Source of the DNA: Proteobacteria bacterium 005FR1 | Lineage (GTDB): Bacteria > Pseudomonadota > Gammaproteobacteria > Pseudomonadales > Cellvibrionaceae | Direction: 5' to 3' | DNA: 64,000 bases | Assembly (NCBI GenBank): GCA_026192395.1 | Contig: WACF01000001.1 | Span: 428,977 to 492,976 of the forward strand | In this document: in pieces, positions 37,455 to 46,142 of the stretch | Numbering within the stretch: the stretch's first letter is position 1 | Layout: each line of letters begins with the position of its first letter | Position numbers and translations under genes: made by a program | The notes under the pieces: model-generated | The model's input: only the letters and a program-made list of their open reading frames with translations | Databases searched by the model: none | What the model was told of the DNA's origin: nothing

Positions 37455-39461
37455 TTAAAGCCCGAACGGATAGGTCTCCGGTGTTCCCTTGAGCATCTTC
37501 GAATCCAGCGGCGTCACCGCGTGTGTTACATCGAACCAGATGTATTCATCGAATTGCTGGCCGAGCCGCGCGCTGAAGTAGTGGCTGATCCGCTCGCTCT
37601 CGGGCCGATAAATCACCCCGATCGCCCGTTCCAGACGCTGATGCTGCAACTGCTCTTTCAGATCCCGTGAGCCGGGTTCACGCATGCCGAGCATGAAGGC
37701 GGGCACCTGCGAGTCGTGAGCGACCCGCTCCCAGCTGTCGGAAAGGGAAGGGCGCACGGTTTTGAATTCCAGCGGTCCGCCCCATTCGGTAGCGGCGGCC
37801 ACCTTGCCCTGGTGCGTGCCGAAGCCGATCAGGTAGGCGTCCTCGCCGTAGGTTTCCCGACACAGCTGCCCCACGTTGAGCTGGCCGCGAACAGACATGT
37901 CCGTCTTCGATGCGTCTCCGAGATGAGAGTTGTGCGCCCAGATCACCGCTTTGGAGCCCTCGCCGCGATGATTGAACAGGGACTGCAGCGTGTCGAACAT
38001 GTGCTGGTCGCGCAGATTCCAGGAGTCGCTATAGCCTTCATACATGCTGCGATAGTAGCGCTCGGCGTTGGCCACAAGGCGGGCGTTCTGTACCGCGTCC
38101 AGAAAGCGCTCGCCATCCTGTACGGAGTATTCGAGCCGTTTTTGCAGCAGCTCCGCCAACATGGTGACCACCTGTTTTTCGCATTCGCCGTAGCGCCCCG
38201 AGGCAGCGGCGCGGCCGTAGCGGACCGGGTCCGCCTGCCAGGGCGTAAGGCAGCCATAGCGGTCGCGCGCAATCTTGGCGGTGGCCGGGTCGACATTGTC
38301 GAGATAACCGAGCACAGCACCGATGGAGGTGTAGAGGCTGTACAGATCCAGTCCATGGAAGCCGATCTTCGACTCTTCGCTTTCGAAGTTACGGTTGTAG
38401 TCGTGGAGCCAGTCGACGAACTCCCGCACTTCGGCGTTTCGCCACATCCAGGTGGGAAATCGAGTGAACGCAGTCCAGCTGGCCGCGGGAACCTCGGCGT
38501 GGCGAACGTAGTTGTCGATGCGGCTTGCGTCGGGCCAGTCCGCTTCGACGGCAACAAAGCTGAAGCCCTTTTTCTCGATCAGCTCCTTGGTGATGCGGGC
38601 GCGGAAGCGATAGAACTCCGCCGTGCCGTGGCTGGCTTCACCGATGCAGACGACCCTCGCGTCGCCGATCCGCTTGAGAAGCGGATCGAGATCAACGGTT
38701 TCCATGTTGTCGATGGGCTCAGCATGCTCTGCCACCAGTTCCGAGAGTGAGCGAGGCTCCGCCCGTGCCGCCTGGGAGGTCAAAAGCCCGGTGCCTTGCG
38801 GCTGTCCCGGCTCGGTCCAGGCGGCCTGGCCCACCAGGGGAACGAAGTGGGCCTCGATGAGGCGCTCCTCGCGGAAATCATCAGCGTTTTCCCTGGTGAT
38901 TCGTACCAGCGACTGGCTGGATTCCGTTTGGCCCACCGGCATTACCAGTGTGCCACCAACAGCCAGTTGCTCCTTGAGGGCAGGGGGAATTTTCGGCCCT
39001 CCGGCGGTAACCACAATGGCGTCGTAGGGAGCGCCTGGATGCCAGCCGGTGGAGCCGTCTCCGTGGACGACGTCGATATTGTGGTAGCCGAGCTGATCGA
39101 GGATGTCGCGGGCCCGGTCTGCCAGTCCCTTGTGCCGCTCGACGGTGATGACCTGCCCGGCAATTTCCGCCAGCACCGCAGCTCCGTAACCCGAACCCGT
39201 GCCGACTTCCAGTACCCGCTCACCGCCGTCCAGCTGCAGCGCATCGATCATATAGCCGACGATGTAGGGCTGAGAGATCGTCTGTCCCTCCGCAATCGGC
39301 AGTGCGCTGTCCTCGTAAGCCAAGTCTTGCATGTGCTCCGGGAGAAAGGATTCGCGATGCACCTTGTCCATTGCCTCGAGCACCATGGGGGAGTGGATGC
39401 CACGTGCGCGCAACTGACTCTCCACCATTGCGTGGCGTTCGCTGTCTTTTCGCTCAAGCAT
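37455..39461 (-). CDS. Fusion of protein-L-isoaspartate O-methyltransferase and erythromycin-esterase-like domain
   Basis: A 668-residue two-domain protein from the ATG at 39461 (AGGAGA upstream). Residues 1-215 are PCMT: MVESQLRARGIHSPMVLEAM, then IAEGQTISQPYIVGYM and the SAM loop VLEVGTGSGYGAAVL. After a linker (about 215-255) residues 260-660 form an erythromycin-esterase/EreA-like domain with IGEASHGTAEFYRFR (Glu276, His279) and VIWAHNSHLGDAS. The first domain repairs isoaspartate in damaged proteins. The second family hydrolyses ester bonds but most members have unknown substrates. The frame is continuous and there is no internal start that would split the two. Confidence 0.85.
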   Translation of the reverse strand: MLERKDSERHAMVESQLRARGIHSPMVLEAMDKVHRESFLPEHMQDLAYEDSALPIAEGQTISQPYIVGYMIDALQLDGGERVLEVGTGSGYGAAVLAEIAGQVITVERHKGLADRARDILDQLGYHNIDVVHGDGSTGWHPGAPYDAIVVTAGGPKIPPALKEQLAVGGTLVMPVGQTESSQSLVRITRENADDFREERLIEAHFVPLVGQAAWTEPGQPQGTGLLTSQAARAEPRSLSELVAEHAEPIDNMETVDLDPLLKRIGDARVVCIGEASHGTAEFYRFRARITKELIEKKGFSFVAVEADWPDASRIDNYVRHAEVPAASWTAFTRFPTWMWRNAEVREFVDWLHDYNRNFESEESKIGFHGLDLYSLYTSIGAVLGYLDNVDPATAKIARDRYGCLTPWQADPVRYGRAAASGRYGECEKQVVTMLAELLQKRLEYSVQDGERFLDAVQNARLVANAERYYRSMYEGYSDSWNLRDQHMFDTLQSLFNHRGEGSKAVIWAHNSHLGDASKTDMSVRGQLNVGQLCRETYGEDAYLIGFGTHQGKVAAATEWGGPLEFKTVRPSLSDSWERVAHDSQVPAFMLGMREPGSRDLKEQLQHQRLERAIGVIYRPESERISHYFSARLGQQFDEYIWFDVTHAVTPLDSKMLKGTPETYPFGL

Positions 39462-39517
39462 GAGCCTGTCTCCTGTACCTGGTTGCTCGCCGAGTCGACG
39501 CGAATTTGAAAGCGCGG

Positions 39518-40777
39518 CTACCTGCCCTGGCTCAGCCCATCGCTGATCTGCCCGGGCCGGTACAGCTGCAGCCAGCGCAGCACGTCTTCGCGCTGCAGCA
39601 GGCCGACCACGCGCCTGTCTCTGAGAACCGGCATCTGATTGACACCGGTGGATGACAACTCGGAAAGAGCATGAAAACTGTCGTCGTTGGCTGTGAGTGT
39701 TTTGAGTTTCTCCCGCCCGGTCATGACATTGCCGACCCGGGTCTGCGGCCACTGCTCGCGGGGGATGCGGCGCACGTCCTCGAAGGAAACCATTCCCACC
39801 AGCTCACCCTGGTCCAGCACGGGGAAGCCGCGCTGGCCACGAGGCAGGAGATATTCCTCCACCAGCTGATCGACACTGTGCTGCGGGCTCAGATAGTCGA
39901 ACTGGGTGCGCATGATCTCGCTCACCGGAACCTGCGCCAGCGAATCCTTGAGGCCTGCTTCCTGATAGCTCAGCATCGCCACGCGCGATAAAAACCAGCC
40001 GATGAAAATCAGCCAGAGGCCGCCGACCAGACCGGTGCCGAAAAGAGGCACGGGAATGCCGAGAATCATGGCGATCCCCGCGGTGATCAGCACCCAGCCG
40101 AAGAAGCGACCACCGCTGGCTGCCCAGCGGGTCGCTTGCACGAAGTTGCCGGTGCTGCCCCAAAGCACAGCCCGGAGCATGCGGCCACCGTCGAGCGGAA
40201 AAGCCGGTACCAGATTGAACAGCGCGAGAATGATGTTCACATTGCCAGCCCAGAACAGCAGCGTGGTCCAGGGACTCAATGCGGCGAAGACCTCTTCCGG
40301 GGACTGGTTTTCCATCGCCCCCGGGTCAGCCGCAAAGCCGGCGGCGACGAAGAAGAGAATACCCAGCACGATGCTGGTGACCGGTCCAACGGCGGCGATC
40401 AGCAGCTCCGCCCGCCAGTGCTTTGCCTCTTCCTCCATGTGCGCCATACCGCCGAAGATGAACAGGGTAATCCGCTCCACACGGGTACCGTAGTGACGCG
40501 CGGTCAAGGCGTGGCTGAACTCGTGAATCAGCACCGAGGCGAACAGCAGAACGGCCGCACCCAGGCCTACCAGCCAGAGCAGAGCTGCCGACCAGTCGTC
40601 GTGCCATTGCGCCAGCGGACCCATCGCCATAGTGGTGGCAATCAGCGTAGCGACGATCAACAGTGTCCAGTCGAGCATCACCGTGATGCCGAAGAAAGTG
40701 CCGAGCCGCAGTCCTCGTTGCCCCGGTTCCCCGGCTCCGGCTTTACTTCGGTTTTCCTCGTCCACGGCGCTTGCCAT
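39518..40777 (-). CDS. Site-2 protease family (M50) zinc metalloprotease with C-terminal CBS domains
   Basis: A 419-residue membrane protein starting at the ATG at 40777 (GAGGA 4 nt upstream); a longer frame reaches 40873. The zinc site is HEFSH (residues 85-89) in a membrane helix, and the third ligand Asp196 is in FPLDGGRML. About six membrane segments are followed by two CBS domains (about 295-410: VSEIMRTQFDYLSP and VGNVMTGREKLKTL), which commonly sense adenine nucleotides. M50 enzymes cleave transmembrane substrates. It is transcribed just upstream of the fused methyltransferase gene (56 bp). Confidence 0.85.
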   Translation of the reverse strand: MASAVDEENRSKAGAGEPGQRGLRLGTFFGITVMLDWTLLIVATLIATTMAMGPLAQWHDDWSAALLWLVGLGAAVLLFASVLIHEFSHALTARHYGTRVERITLFIFGGMAHMEEEAKHWRAELLIAAVGPVTSIVLGILFFVAAGFAADPGAMENQSPEEVFAALSPWTTLLFWAGNVNIILALFNLVPAFPLDGGRMLRAVLWGSTGNFVQATRWAASGGRFFGWVLITAGIAMILGIPVPLFGTGLVGGLWLIFIGWFLSRVAMLSYQEAGLKDSLAQVPVSEIMRTQFDYLSPQHSVDQLVEEYLLPRGQRGFPVLDQGELVGMVSFEDVRRIPREQWPQTRVGNVMTGREKLKTLTANDDSFHALSELSSTGVNQMPVLRDRRVVGLLQREDVLRWLQLYRPGQISDGLSQGR

Positions 40778-40960
40778 ACATTCCTCGCTGCTTGTGGTCG
40801 TGGATTGCGTTCGCTCAACGTCTCTGCAGGCAGGCCCCTGAGAATCGAACTTGCCTGGTGGCATGTGCGTCATAAAGCATTATTTGTACCTGCTGAATGC
40901 GGGCGCCTTTCTATGTGAGGGAGGATCGCCTTGTAAAACTTACAGGCATGGAGGCAAGAG

Positions 40961-42070
40961 ATGAAAAGTCGCAGTCAATGGTTGGCCTCGCCGGTCGATC
41001 GCTCCAGGCTTCGTGCCTTTTGCCTTGGGACTTTCGGCTGCTCGCTGTTTTTGATCGCGGTCGGACTTGCTGGTGCGAACCCCGCGAGTGCGGCCACCGC
41101 AAAAACCAGCGACGCCAAGCCTGCGCATGCGGGCCTGCAATCGGCCGTGACCAGCGCGCGACGTCTGCCAAGGATCCACAGCCTGCTGGTGGCCCGCGAG
41201 GGAGAGTCGGTGATCGAAGAAGTGTTTGCCGGGCCCGCGCTGGACGAGCCGGTGAACATCAAGTCTATTGCCAAAACCATCATTTCGGCACTGGTGGGCA
41301 AGGCCATTGAGCAGGGGATCATCCGGGGAGTGGAGCAACCGATCACGGAGCTGCTCGATGAGCGTGTGCCGGAGGACGCAACTCCCGGGGTGGAAAAGAT
41401 CACCGTCGGTAATCTGCTGGCCTTGCAAGCAGGACTGCGACGCACGTCGGGCCCTTACTACGGTGCCTGGGTGAACAGCGAGAACTGGGTCGCTCACATA
41501 CTGACGCGGCCCTTCGTGGCCGAGCCCGGCGGCGACATGCTTTATTCCACCGGCAGCAGCCATCTGCTGTCGGCGGCACTGACCGACGCGTCGGGACGCA
41601 GCACGCTGGAACTGGCCCGCGACTGGCTGGGTGAACCGCTCGACCTGCAGATCCCGCCCTGGACACAGGACCCTCAAGGCATCTACCTGGGTGGCAACCA
41701 GATGTGGCTTTCGCCGCGCGGGCTCCTCAGATTCGGGGAGATGTACCGCGGTGGCGGTATCTACAAGGGCCAGCGGGTACTTCCAGAGACTTGGATCGAG
41801 ACCTCCTGGCAGCCGCGGGGCCGCTCACCACATACCGGGCATCTCTACGGTTATGGCTGGTTTATCAATCAGCTGTCGGGGGAGATGGTCTATTCCGCGC
41901 GTGGTTTCGGTGGCCAGATGCTTTATGTGATTCCAGGGCTCGGCACCACGGTGGTGATCACCGCCGAGACCTCACCGCCTTCGCCGGGAGGCGCGATTTA
42001 CAAGCGGTTCAACGAGTGGGTGGGGCAGGAGCTGATACCGGCTCTGACAGAGCAGAAGAACGCCAGGTGA
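40961..42070 (+). CDS. Serine hydrolase of the beta-lactamase (class C-like) family
   Basis: A 369-residue exported protein: a signal peptide (about 1-46), then the serine motif SIAK (Ser102, Lys105), the tyrosine region MLYSTGSSHLLSAAL, and the C-terminal RGFGGQMLYVIPGLGTTVVIT in the position of the KTG-like motif. Such proteins are esterases, peptidases or true beta-lactamases, and sequence alone does not say which. It diverges from the M50 gene and its stop abuts that of the next gene in a TGATCA. Confidence 0.8.
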   Translation: MKSRSQWLASPVDRSRLRAFCLGTFGCSLFLIAVGLAGANPASAATAKTSDAKPAHAGLQSAVTSARRLPRIHSLLVAREGESVIEEVFAGPALDEPVNIKSIAKTIISALVGKAIEQGIIRGVEQPITELLDERVPEDATPGVEKITVGNLLALQAGLRRTSGPYYGAWVNSENWVAHILTRPFVAEPGGDMLYSTGSSHLLSAALTDASGRSTLELARDWLGEPLDLQIPPWTQDPQGIYLGGNQMWLSPRGLLRFGEMYRGGGIYKGQRVLPETWIETSWQPRGRSPHTGHLYGYGWFINQLSGEMVYSARGFGGQMLYVIPGLGTTVVITAETSPPSPGGAIYKRFNEWVGQELIPALTEQKNAR

Positions 42071-42577
42071 TCATTTGCTCGTCGGCGGCGCCTTCAGCTC
42101 TTGGCGGATTGCCTCGTTCATGCCTTCGTCGATTATCTGGATATCGCCGAGCATTTCCTCACCCACTTCGTCCACCGAATCTCCGAGCAGCGTACCGATC
42201 ATTTCCCTCACGGTGGCGGCGTAGTCCACCCGCCACTCGCCTTCGTAAATAGCCAGCACAGTATCGAAGCGAACCTCGCCCGGAGTGCCGAAGAAGACTC
42301 CCTCGAGCGACGTTTCCACTCTGGCCTCGTCGCCATCTCGGCGGGTCTCCCCTAAAACCACACTGTCGAAAATCTCATGGTGCCTGGCAGTATTGAAATC
42401 CGCCGACACGAGAGTACCTGGGATAACCAGCTGCTCGAGAACGGGGCTGTTGCCGGTGAGTGTGGCTGCCCAGAAAGCGCTTACCACCGTGCGCGGTGGT
42501 TCCGAGGGGCTGCAGGCCCACAGCAGCAGGCAGCTGAGCAGAACAATAGGCGAAAGAGAGAGACGTAGCTGCTTCAT
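42071..42577 (-). CDS. Predicted lipoprotein, 168 residues
   Basis: Starts at the ATG at 42577. The signal peptide ends with the lipobox LLWAC (Cys22). The remainder is a small globular domain reminiscent of DUF4878/NTF2-like lipoproteins (TVVSAFWAATLTGN near the start), then an acidic helical C-terminus. The exact family is uncertain. It abuts the serine hydrolase stop codon without overlap, which would need tight regulation of convergent transcripts. Confidence 0.65.
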   Translation of the reverse strand: MKQLRLSLSPIVLLSCLLLWACSPSEPPRTVVSAFWAATLTGNSPVLEQLVIPGTLVSADFNTARHHEIFDSVVLGETRRDGDEARVETSLEGVFFGTPGEVRFDTVLAIYEGEWRVDYAATVREMIGTLLGDSVDEVGEEMLGDIQIIDEGMNEAIRQELKAPPTSK

Positions 42578-42675
42578 CGAGACCTGAACAGAGTTGAAGG
42601 GCGACCATTCAACCGGGCGGCTGAAGGCCAGGGTGTTGGATGGTTCTGCTGCAGTCCGGTTCCCCGGCTGGAAGG

Positions 42676-43386
42676 TTAATCCGTGATTTCCCAGGACCTC
42701 AGAGCCCAATCCCCATCGTAGCGCAGGCACCAGCCCTCATTCTCCCAGTCGCCGAGCACGATCCGCTCGCCTGAGGGGAGCTCATGGCGGGCCGGGCGGT
42801 GGGTATGACCATGGATCAGCGTGGTCGCCTGGAACCGGTCCATCACCGCCTGCACCTCCCCGGCGGTCACGTCCATGATGTCTTCCGCCTTGCGGCTATT
42901 CATGGACTGGCTTTGCTGCCGGATCTGCCGGCCCAGGGCGCGGCGTTCTTCCAGCGACTTGCTCAGCACCATCTGCATCCATTCCGGCTGACGCACCTGC
43001 TGGCGGAAGGCCTGATAGTCGCGGTCGCCGGTGCACAGCAGGTCGCCGTGCATCAGCAGCACGCGCTTGCCGCCGATCTCCAGCGGATGCGGATCGGGCA
43101 ACAAAGTGGCGCCGGTAGAGTTCGCAAAGCTCTCGCCGATCAGAAAGTCGCGATTGCCGTGCATGAAGTAGAGCTCGGTGCCGCTGCCGGCCAGAGCACG
43201 CAGCTCTGATTGAACTTCCAGCGCCAGGGAGGAGTCATCGTCATCTCCGACCCAGAGCTCGAAGAGATCACCGAGAATGTACAACTGTTCGGCCTGGCGG
43301 CCTTCGTTGGCAAGGAAGTGGTAGAACGCGCGGGTGATGTGAGGGCGCGAGGCATCCAGGTGGAGGTCGGAAATGAACAGAATCAC
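42676..43386 (-). CDS. lpxH: UDP-2,3-diacylglucosamine diphosphatase LpxH
   Basis: A 236-residue metallophosphoesterase, starting at a GTG at 43386 (VILFISDLHLD) with GAGG upstream; a TTG at 43410 is the alternative. Metal ligands are in SDLHLD, GDLFELW, FMHGNRDFL, LMHGDLLCTGD and LIHGHTHRP. It makes lipid X in lipid A synthesis on the cytoplasmic membrane face. It follows ppiB on the same strand (29 bp), a frequent pairing in gammaproteobacteria. Confidence 0.93.
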   Translation of the reverse strand: MILFISDLHLDASRPHITRAFYHFLANEGRQAEQLYILGDLFELWVGDDDDSSLALEVQSELRALAGSGTELYFMHGNRDFLIGESFANSTGATLLPDPHPLEIGGKRVLLMHGDLLCTGDRDYQAFRQQVRQPEWMQMVLSKSLEERRALGRQIRQQSQSMNSRKAEDIMDVTAGEVQAVMDRFQATTLIHGHTHRPARHELPSGERIVLGDWENEGWCLRYDGDWALRSWEITD

Positions 43387-43415
43387 GGGGATGCCTCGGC
43401 CGATAGGCAAGAATC

Positions 43416-43910
43416 TCAGTCGGTGACGGTAACGCTTTCGATCACGATGGGTTCACGAGGAACATCCTGATGGAAGCCCGCGCTGCCGGTGTCCACCGAT
43501 TCGATCTTGTGCACTGTGTCCATACCTTCCACGACCTTGCCGAACACACAGTAGCCCCAGCCCTGGACGTCCTTGCTCTTGTGGTTGAGGAAGTCGTTGT
43601 CTTTCACGTTGATGAAAAACTGAGCGGTGGCGCTATGCGGCTCCATGGTGCGCGCCATGGCAATGGTGCCGGTCTTGTTCTGCAGGCCGCTGTCCGCTTC
43701 GTTCTCGATGCTGTTGCGGGTTTCCTTTTCCTGCATGTCGGCAGTCATGCCGCCGCCCTGGATCATAAAGCCCGGGATCACCCGATGGAAAATGGTGCCA
43801 TCGTAGAAGCCGTCTTCGGCATACTGCTTGAAGTTGGCCGCGGTCTTCGGAGCCTTTTCGTAGTCGAGCTCGAGGACAATATCGCCCTTGTTGGTGTGCA
43901 GAGTGATCAT
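43416..43910 (-). CDS. ppiB: Cytoplasmic cyclophilin-type peptidyl-prolyl isomerase PpiB
   Basis: A 164-residue cyclophilin without signal peptide. Active-site residues are seen in [19 protein letters not shown] (Arg and Phe) and in [21 protein letters not shown]. It catalyses proline isomerisation during protein folding. It is divergent from glnS (151 bp) and leads the ppiB-lpxH pair. Confidence 0.94.
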   Translation of the reverse strand: MITLHTNKGDIVLELDYEKAPKTAANFKQYAEDGFYDGTIFHRVIPGFMIQGGGMTADMQEKETRNSIENEADSGLQNKTGTIAMARTMEPHSATAQFFINVKDNDFLNHKSKDVQGWGYCVFGKVVEGMDTVHKIESVDTGSAGFHQDVPREPIVIESVTVTD

Positions 43911-43981
43911 TCGTTACTCCAAATGCGGGAAAGAAGGGAAATTCTTGCCCGGTTGATGTGTTTGCCGCTATGGGAGGCGGT

Positions 43982-43987
43982 TATAAT
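43982..43987 (+). promoter_or_regulatory. Extended -10 element of glnS
   Basis: A perfect TATAAT, preceded by GCGGT, about 75 nt before the glnS ATG and inside the divergent ppiB/glnS spacer. The -35 match is weak (TTTGCC region at 43961). Confidence 0.4.
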
Positions 43988-44061
43988 ACGCGCTTCAGAC
44001 GGATTCTCAAGAAGGCTCTGAAGCCAATCCACTGCTGTAATCAGGAGCATCCACCCCTAAA

Positions 44062-45735
44062 ATGACTGAACGTACCCGTCCGTTGAATTTCATCGAGCAG
44101 CGCATTGAAGCTGATCTGCGAGACAACAAGATCAGCAAGGTCATGACCCGGTTCCCCCCTGAGCCAAATGGCTATCTCCACATTGGTCATGCAAAATCGA
44201 TTTGCCTCAATTTCGGCCTGGCGGAAAAATACCAGGGCGAATGCAATCTGCGCTTCGACGACACCAATCCGGCCAAGGAAGAGCAGGAATACGTCGAGGC
44301 GATCCAGGAAGACATCAAATGGCTGGGTTTCCAATGGAACGGCGAGGTCCGCTACACCTCGGACTACTTCGATCAGCTCCACGAGTGGGCCATCTACCTG
44401 ATCAACGAAGGCAAGGCCTACGTTTGTGATCTGAGCCCGGAAGAAGCGCGCGAATACCGCGGTACGCTCACCGAGCCGGGCAGAAACAGCCCCTGGCGCG
44501 ACCGCTCAGTAGAGGAAAACCTGAGCCTGTTCGAAAAAATGCGCAATGGCGAGTTCAACGAAGGCGATTGCAGCCTGCGAGCCAAAATCGACATGGCCTC
44601 GCCGAACATGAACATGCGCGATCCGGTGCTATACCGTATCAAAAAGGCGCGCCATCACCAGACCGGTGACAAATGGGTTATCTATCCCTCCTACGATTTT
44701 GCACATGGTCAGAGCGACGCCATCGAAGGAATCAGCCATTCGCTTTGCACGCTGGAGTTTGAAGATCACCGGCCGCTGTATGACTGGTTCATCGAGAACC
44801 TGCCGACACCGAGCCGACCGGTGCAGATCGAATTCTCTCGGCTGAATCCCAACTACACGATCACCAGCAAGCGCAAACTGAAACTGTTGGTGGACGAAGG
44901 TCATGTGGAGAGCTGGGATGATCCGCGTATGCCGACGATTTCAGGCATGCGTCGGCGCGGTTATACCCCGCGAGCGATTCGCAATTTCTGTGAAGCGGCC
45001 GGTGTGACTCGCTCGCTGGGCATTACTGATGTGGGCATGCTCGAATACGCAGTGCGCGATGATCTGGACAAGAATGCGCCGCGAGCCATGTGCGTGCTGC
45101 GTCCGCTGAAAATTGTTCTGACCAACTATCCGGAAGACAAGAGCGAAGAGCTGAGCGCACCCGGCCATCCGAATCGCGACGATCTGGGTGAAAGAACGCT
45201 GCCGTTCTCTCGCGAGATTTACATCGATCAGGATGATTTTCGCGAGGAAGCGAACAAGAAGTACAAGCGGCTGGTGCTCGGCAAAAAAGTCCGTCTGCGC
45301 AATGCCTATGTGATCGAGGCGCAGGAAGTCGTCAAAGACGAGCAGGGCAACATTGTTGAAGTACATTGCCACTGTGACATGGGCACACTCGGCAAGAACC
45401 CGGAAGACGGCAGCAAGCCCAAGGGTGTGATCCACTGGGTGGATGCCAAGAGCCACCTGAACTGCCAGGTGCGTCTGTACGACCGTTTGTTTACCGAGGA
45501 GGCACCGGGTGCTGGTGGAAAGGATTTTCTCGAGTCACTGAATCCGAACAGTCTGGAGATACTTGAGAACTGCAAGGCTGAGATTGGCTTGGCTGAGGCT
45601 ACGCTGAACGATCATTATCAGTTTGAGCGGGAAGGGTATTTCATTCTGGATAGCAAGCGTGGGAGCAGGGAGTATCCCGTGTTTAATCAGACCATTGGAC
45701 TGAAAGATACGTGGGAGAAGGCGGACAAGGACTGA
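44062..45735 (+). CDS. glnS: Glutaminyl-tRNA synthetase
   Basis: A 557-residue class I synthetase. HIGH motif is [20 protein letters not shown] motif is [12 protein letters not shown]; the GlnRS-specific [11 protein letters not shown]-like segment appears as [17 protein letters not shown]. Length matches E. coli GlnRS (554). It charges tRNA-Gln. The gene lies upstream of cysS, the order found in many gammaproteobacteria, separated by the paired hairpin repeats. Confidence 0.97.
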   Translation: MTERTRPLNFIEQRIEADLRDNKISKVMTRFPPEPNGYLHIGHAKSICLNFGLAEKYQGECNLRFDDTNPAKEEQEYVEAIQEDIKWLGFQWNGEVRYTSDYFDQLHEWAIYLINEGKAYVCDLSPEEAREYRGTLTEPGRNSPWRDRSVEENLSLFEKMRNGEFNEGDCSLRAKIDMASPNMNMRDPVLYRIKKARHHQTGDKWVIYPSYDFAHGQSDAIEGISHSLCTLEFEDHRPLYDWFIENLPTPSRPVQIEFSRLNPNYTITSKRKLKLLVDEGHVESWDDPRMPTISGMRRRGYTPRAIRNFCEAAGVTRSLGITDVGMLEYAVRDDLDKNAPRAMCVLRPLKIVLTNYPEDKSEELSAPGHPNRDDLGERTLPFSREIYIDQDDFREEANKKYKRLVLGKKVRLRNAYVIEAQEVVKDEQGNIVEVHCHCDMGTLGKNPEDGSKPKGVIHWVDAKSHLNCQVRLYDRLFTEEAPGAGGKDFLESLNPNSLEILENCKAEIGLAEATLNDHYQFEREGYFILDSKRGSREYPVFNQTIGLKDTWEKADKD

Positions 45736-45776
45736 TTTGGGTCGGTGGGCTCAGTTAGATTGGCAGCCTCGATCCA

Positions 45777-45884
45777 GTCCGAACCTTGGGGTATGCATTC
45801 CAGAAACGCATGAATACATCCCTGTAGCTCCTTCGCGGGGTCCCTCCCGCGAAGGTTCTGGAATGCATACCCCAAGGTCCGAAC
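45777..45884 (+). repeat. Long-armed hairpin repeat, copy C (forward)
   Basis: A 108-bp element after glnS. Arms 45777-45805 and 45856-45884 pair at 27 of 29 positions, both mismatches being G-T compatible. The interior (45806-45855) is identical to that of B and D apart from one or two core bases: ACGCATGAATACATCCCTG plus the 10-bp hairpin. It has the same orientation as copy A. Confidence 0.85.
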
Positions 45885-45961
45885 TTCACTCCGTCGATGC
45901 TTGCGGTTAGGTGCATTCTGAAAGAACGAAGGCACTCAACGTTCAAAATCGCACGTATGTA

Positions 45962-46069
45962 GTTTGGGGTGGGGGTGGTCTCTTTCAAAACCTTCGCGGG
46001 AGGGACCCCGCGAAGGAGCTCCAGGGATGGATTCATGCGTTTTTGAAAGAGACCACCCCCACCCCAAAC
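45962..46069 (-). repeat. Long-armed hairpin repeat, copy D (reverse)
   Basis: A 108-bp element, 77 bp from C and facing it. Arms 45962-45990 and 46041-46069 are perfectly complementary over 29 nt. The minus-strand core is ACGCATGAATCCATCCCTG. C and D form a module of 293 bp like A/B. Together they fill most of the 407-bp gap between glnS and cysS; about 70 bp remain before the cysS ATG. Confidence 0.88.
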
Positions 46070-46142
46070 GGCCAACCGGCACCAAGTCAGCAGGCCACCA
46101 GCTCCACACCGTCAAAAAAACCCGCAACAAAATGGAAAAACA

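Noticed and set aside
37455-38700. Macrolide resistance gene
   Set aside because: The EreA-like family is broad and mostly of unknown substrate; the fusion to a methyltransferase argues against a dedicated resistance enzyme.
40961-42070. Class C beta-lactamase resistance gene
   Set aside because: Only the SxxK and YST-type motifs are shared; many family members are esterases or peptidases, and there is no ampR-like neighbour.
28255-46069. Repeat modules as insertion sequences
   Set aside because: No transposase frame lies within or beside them and no target duplications were seen by eye; they could still be non-autonomous.
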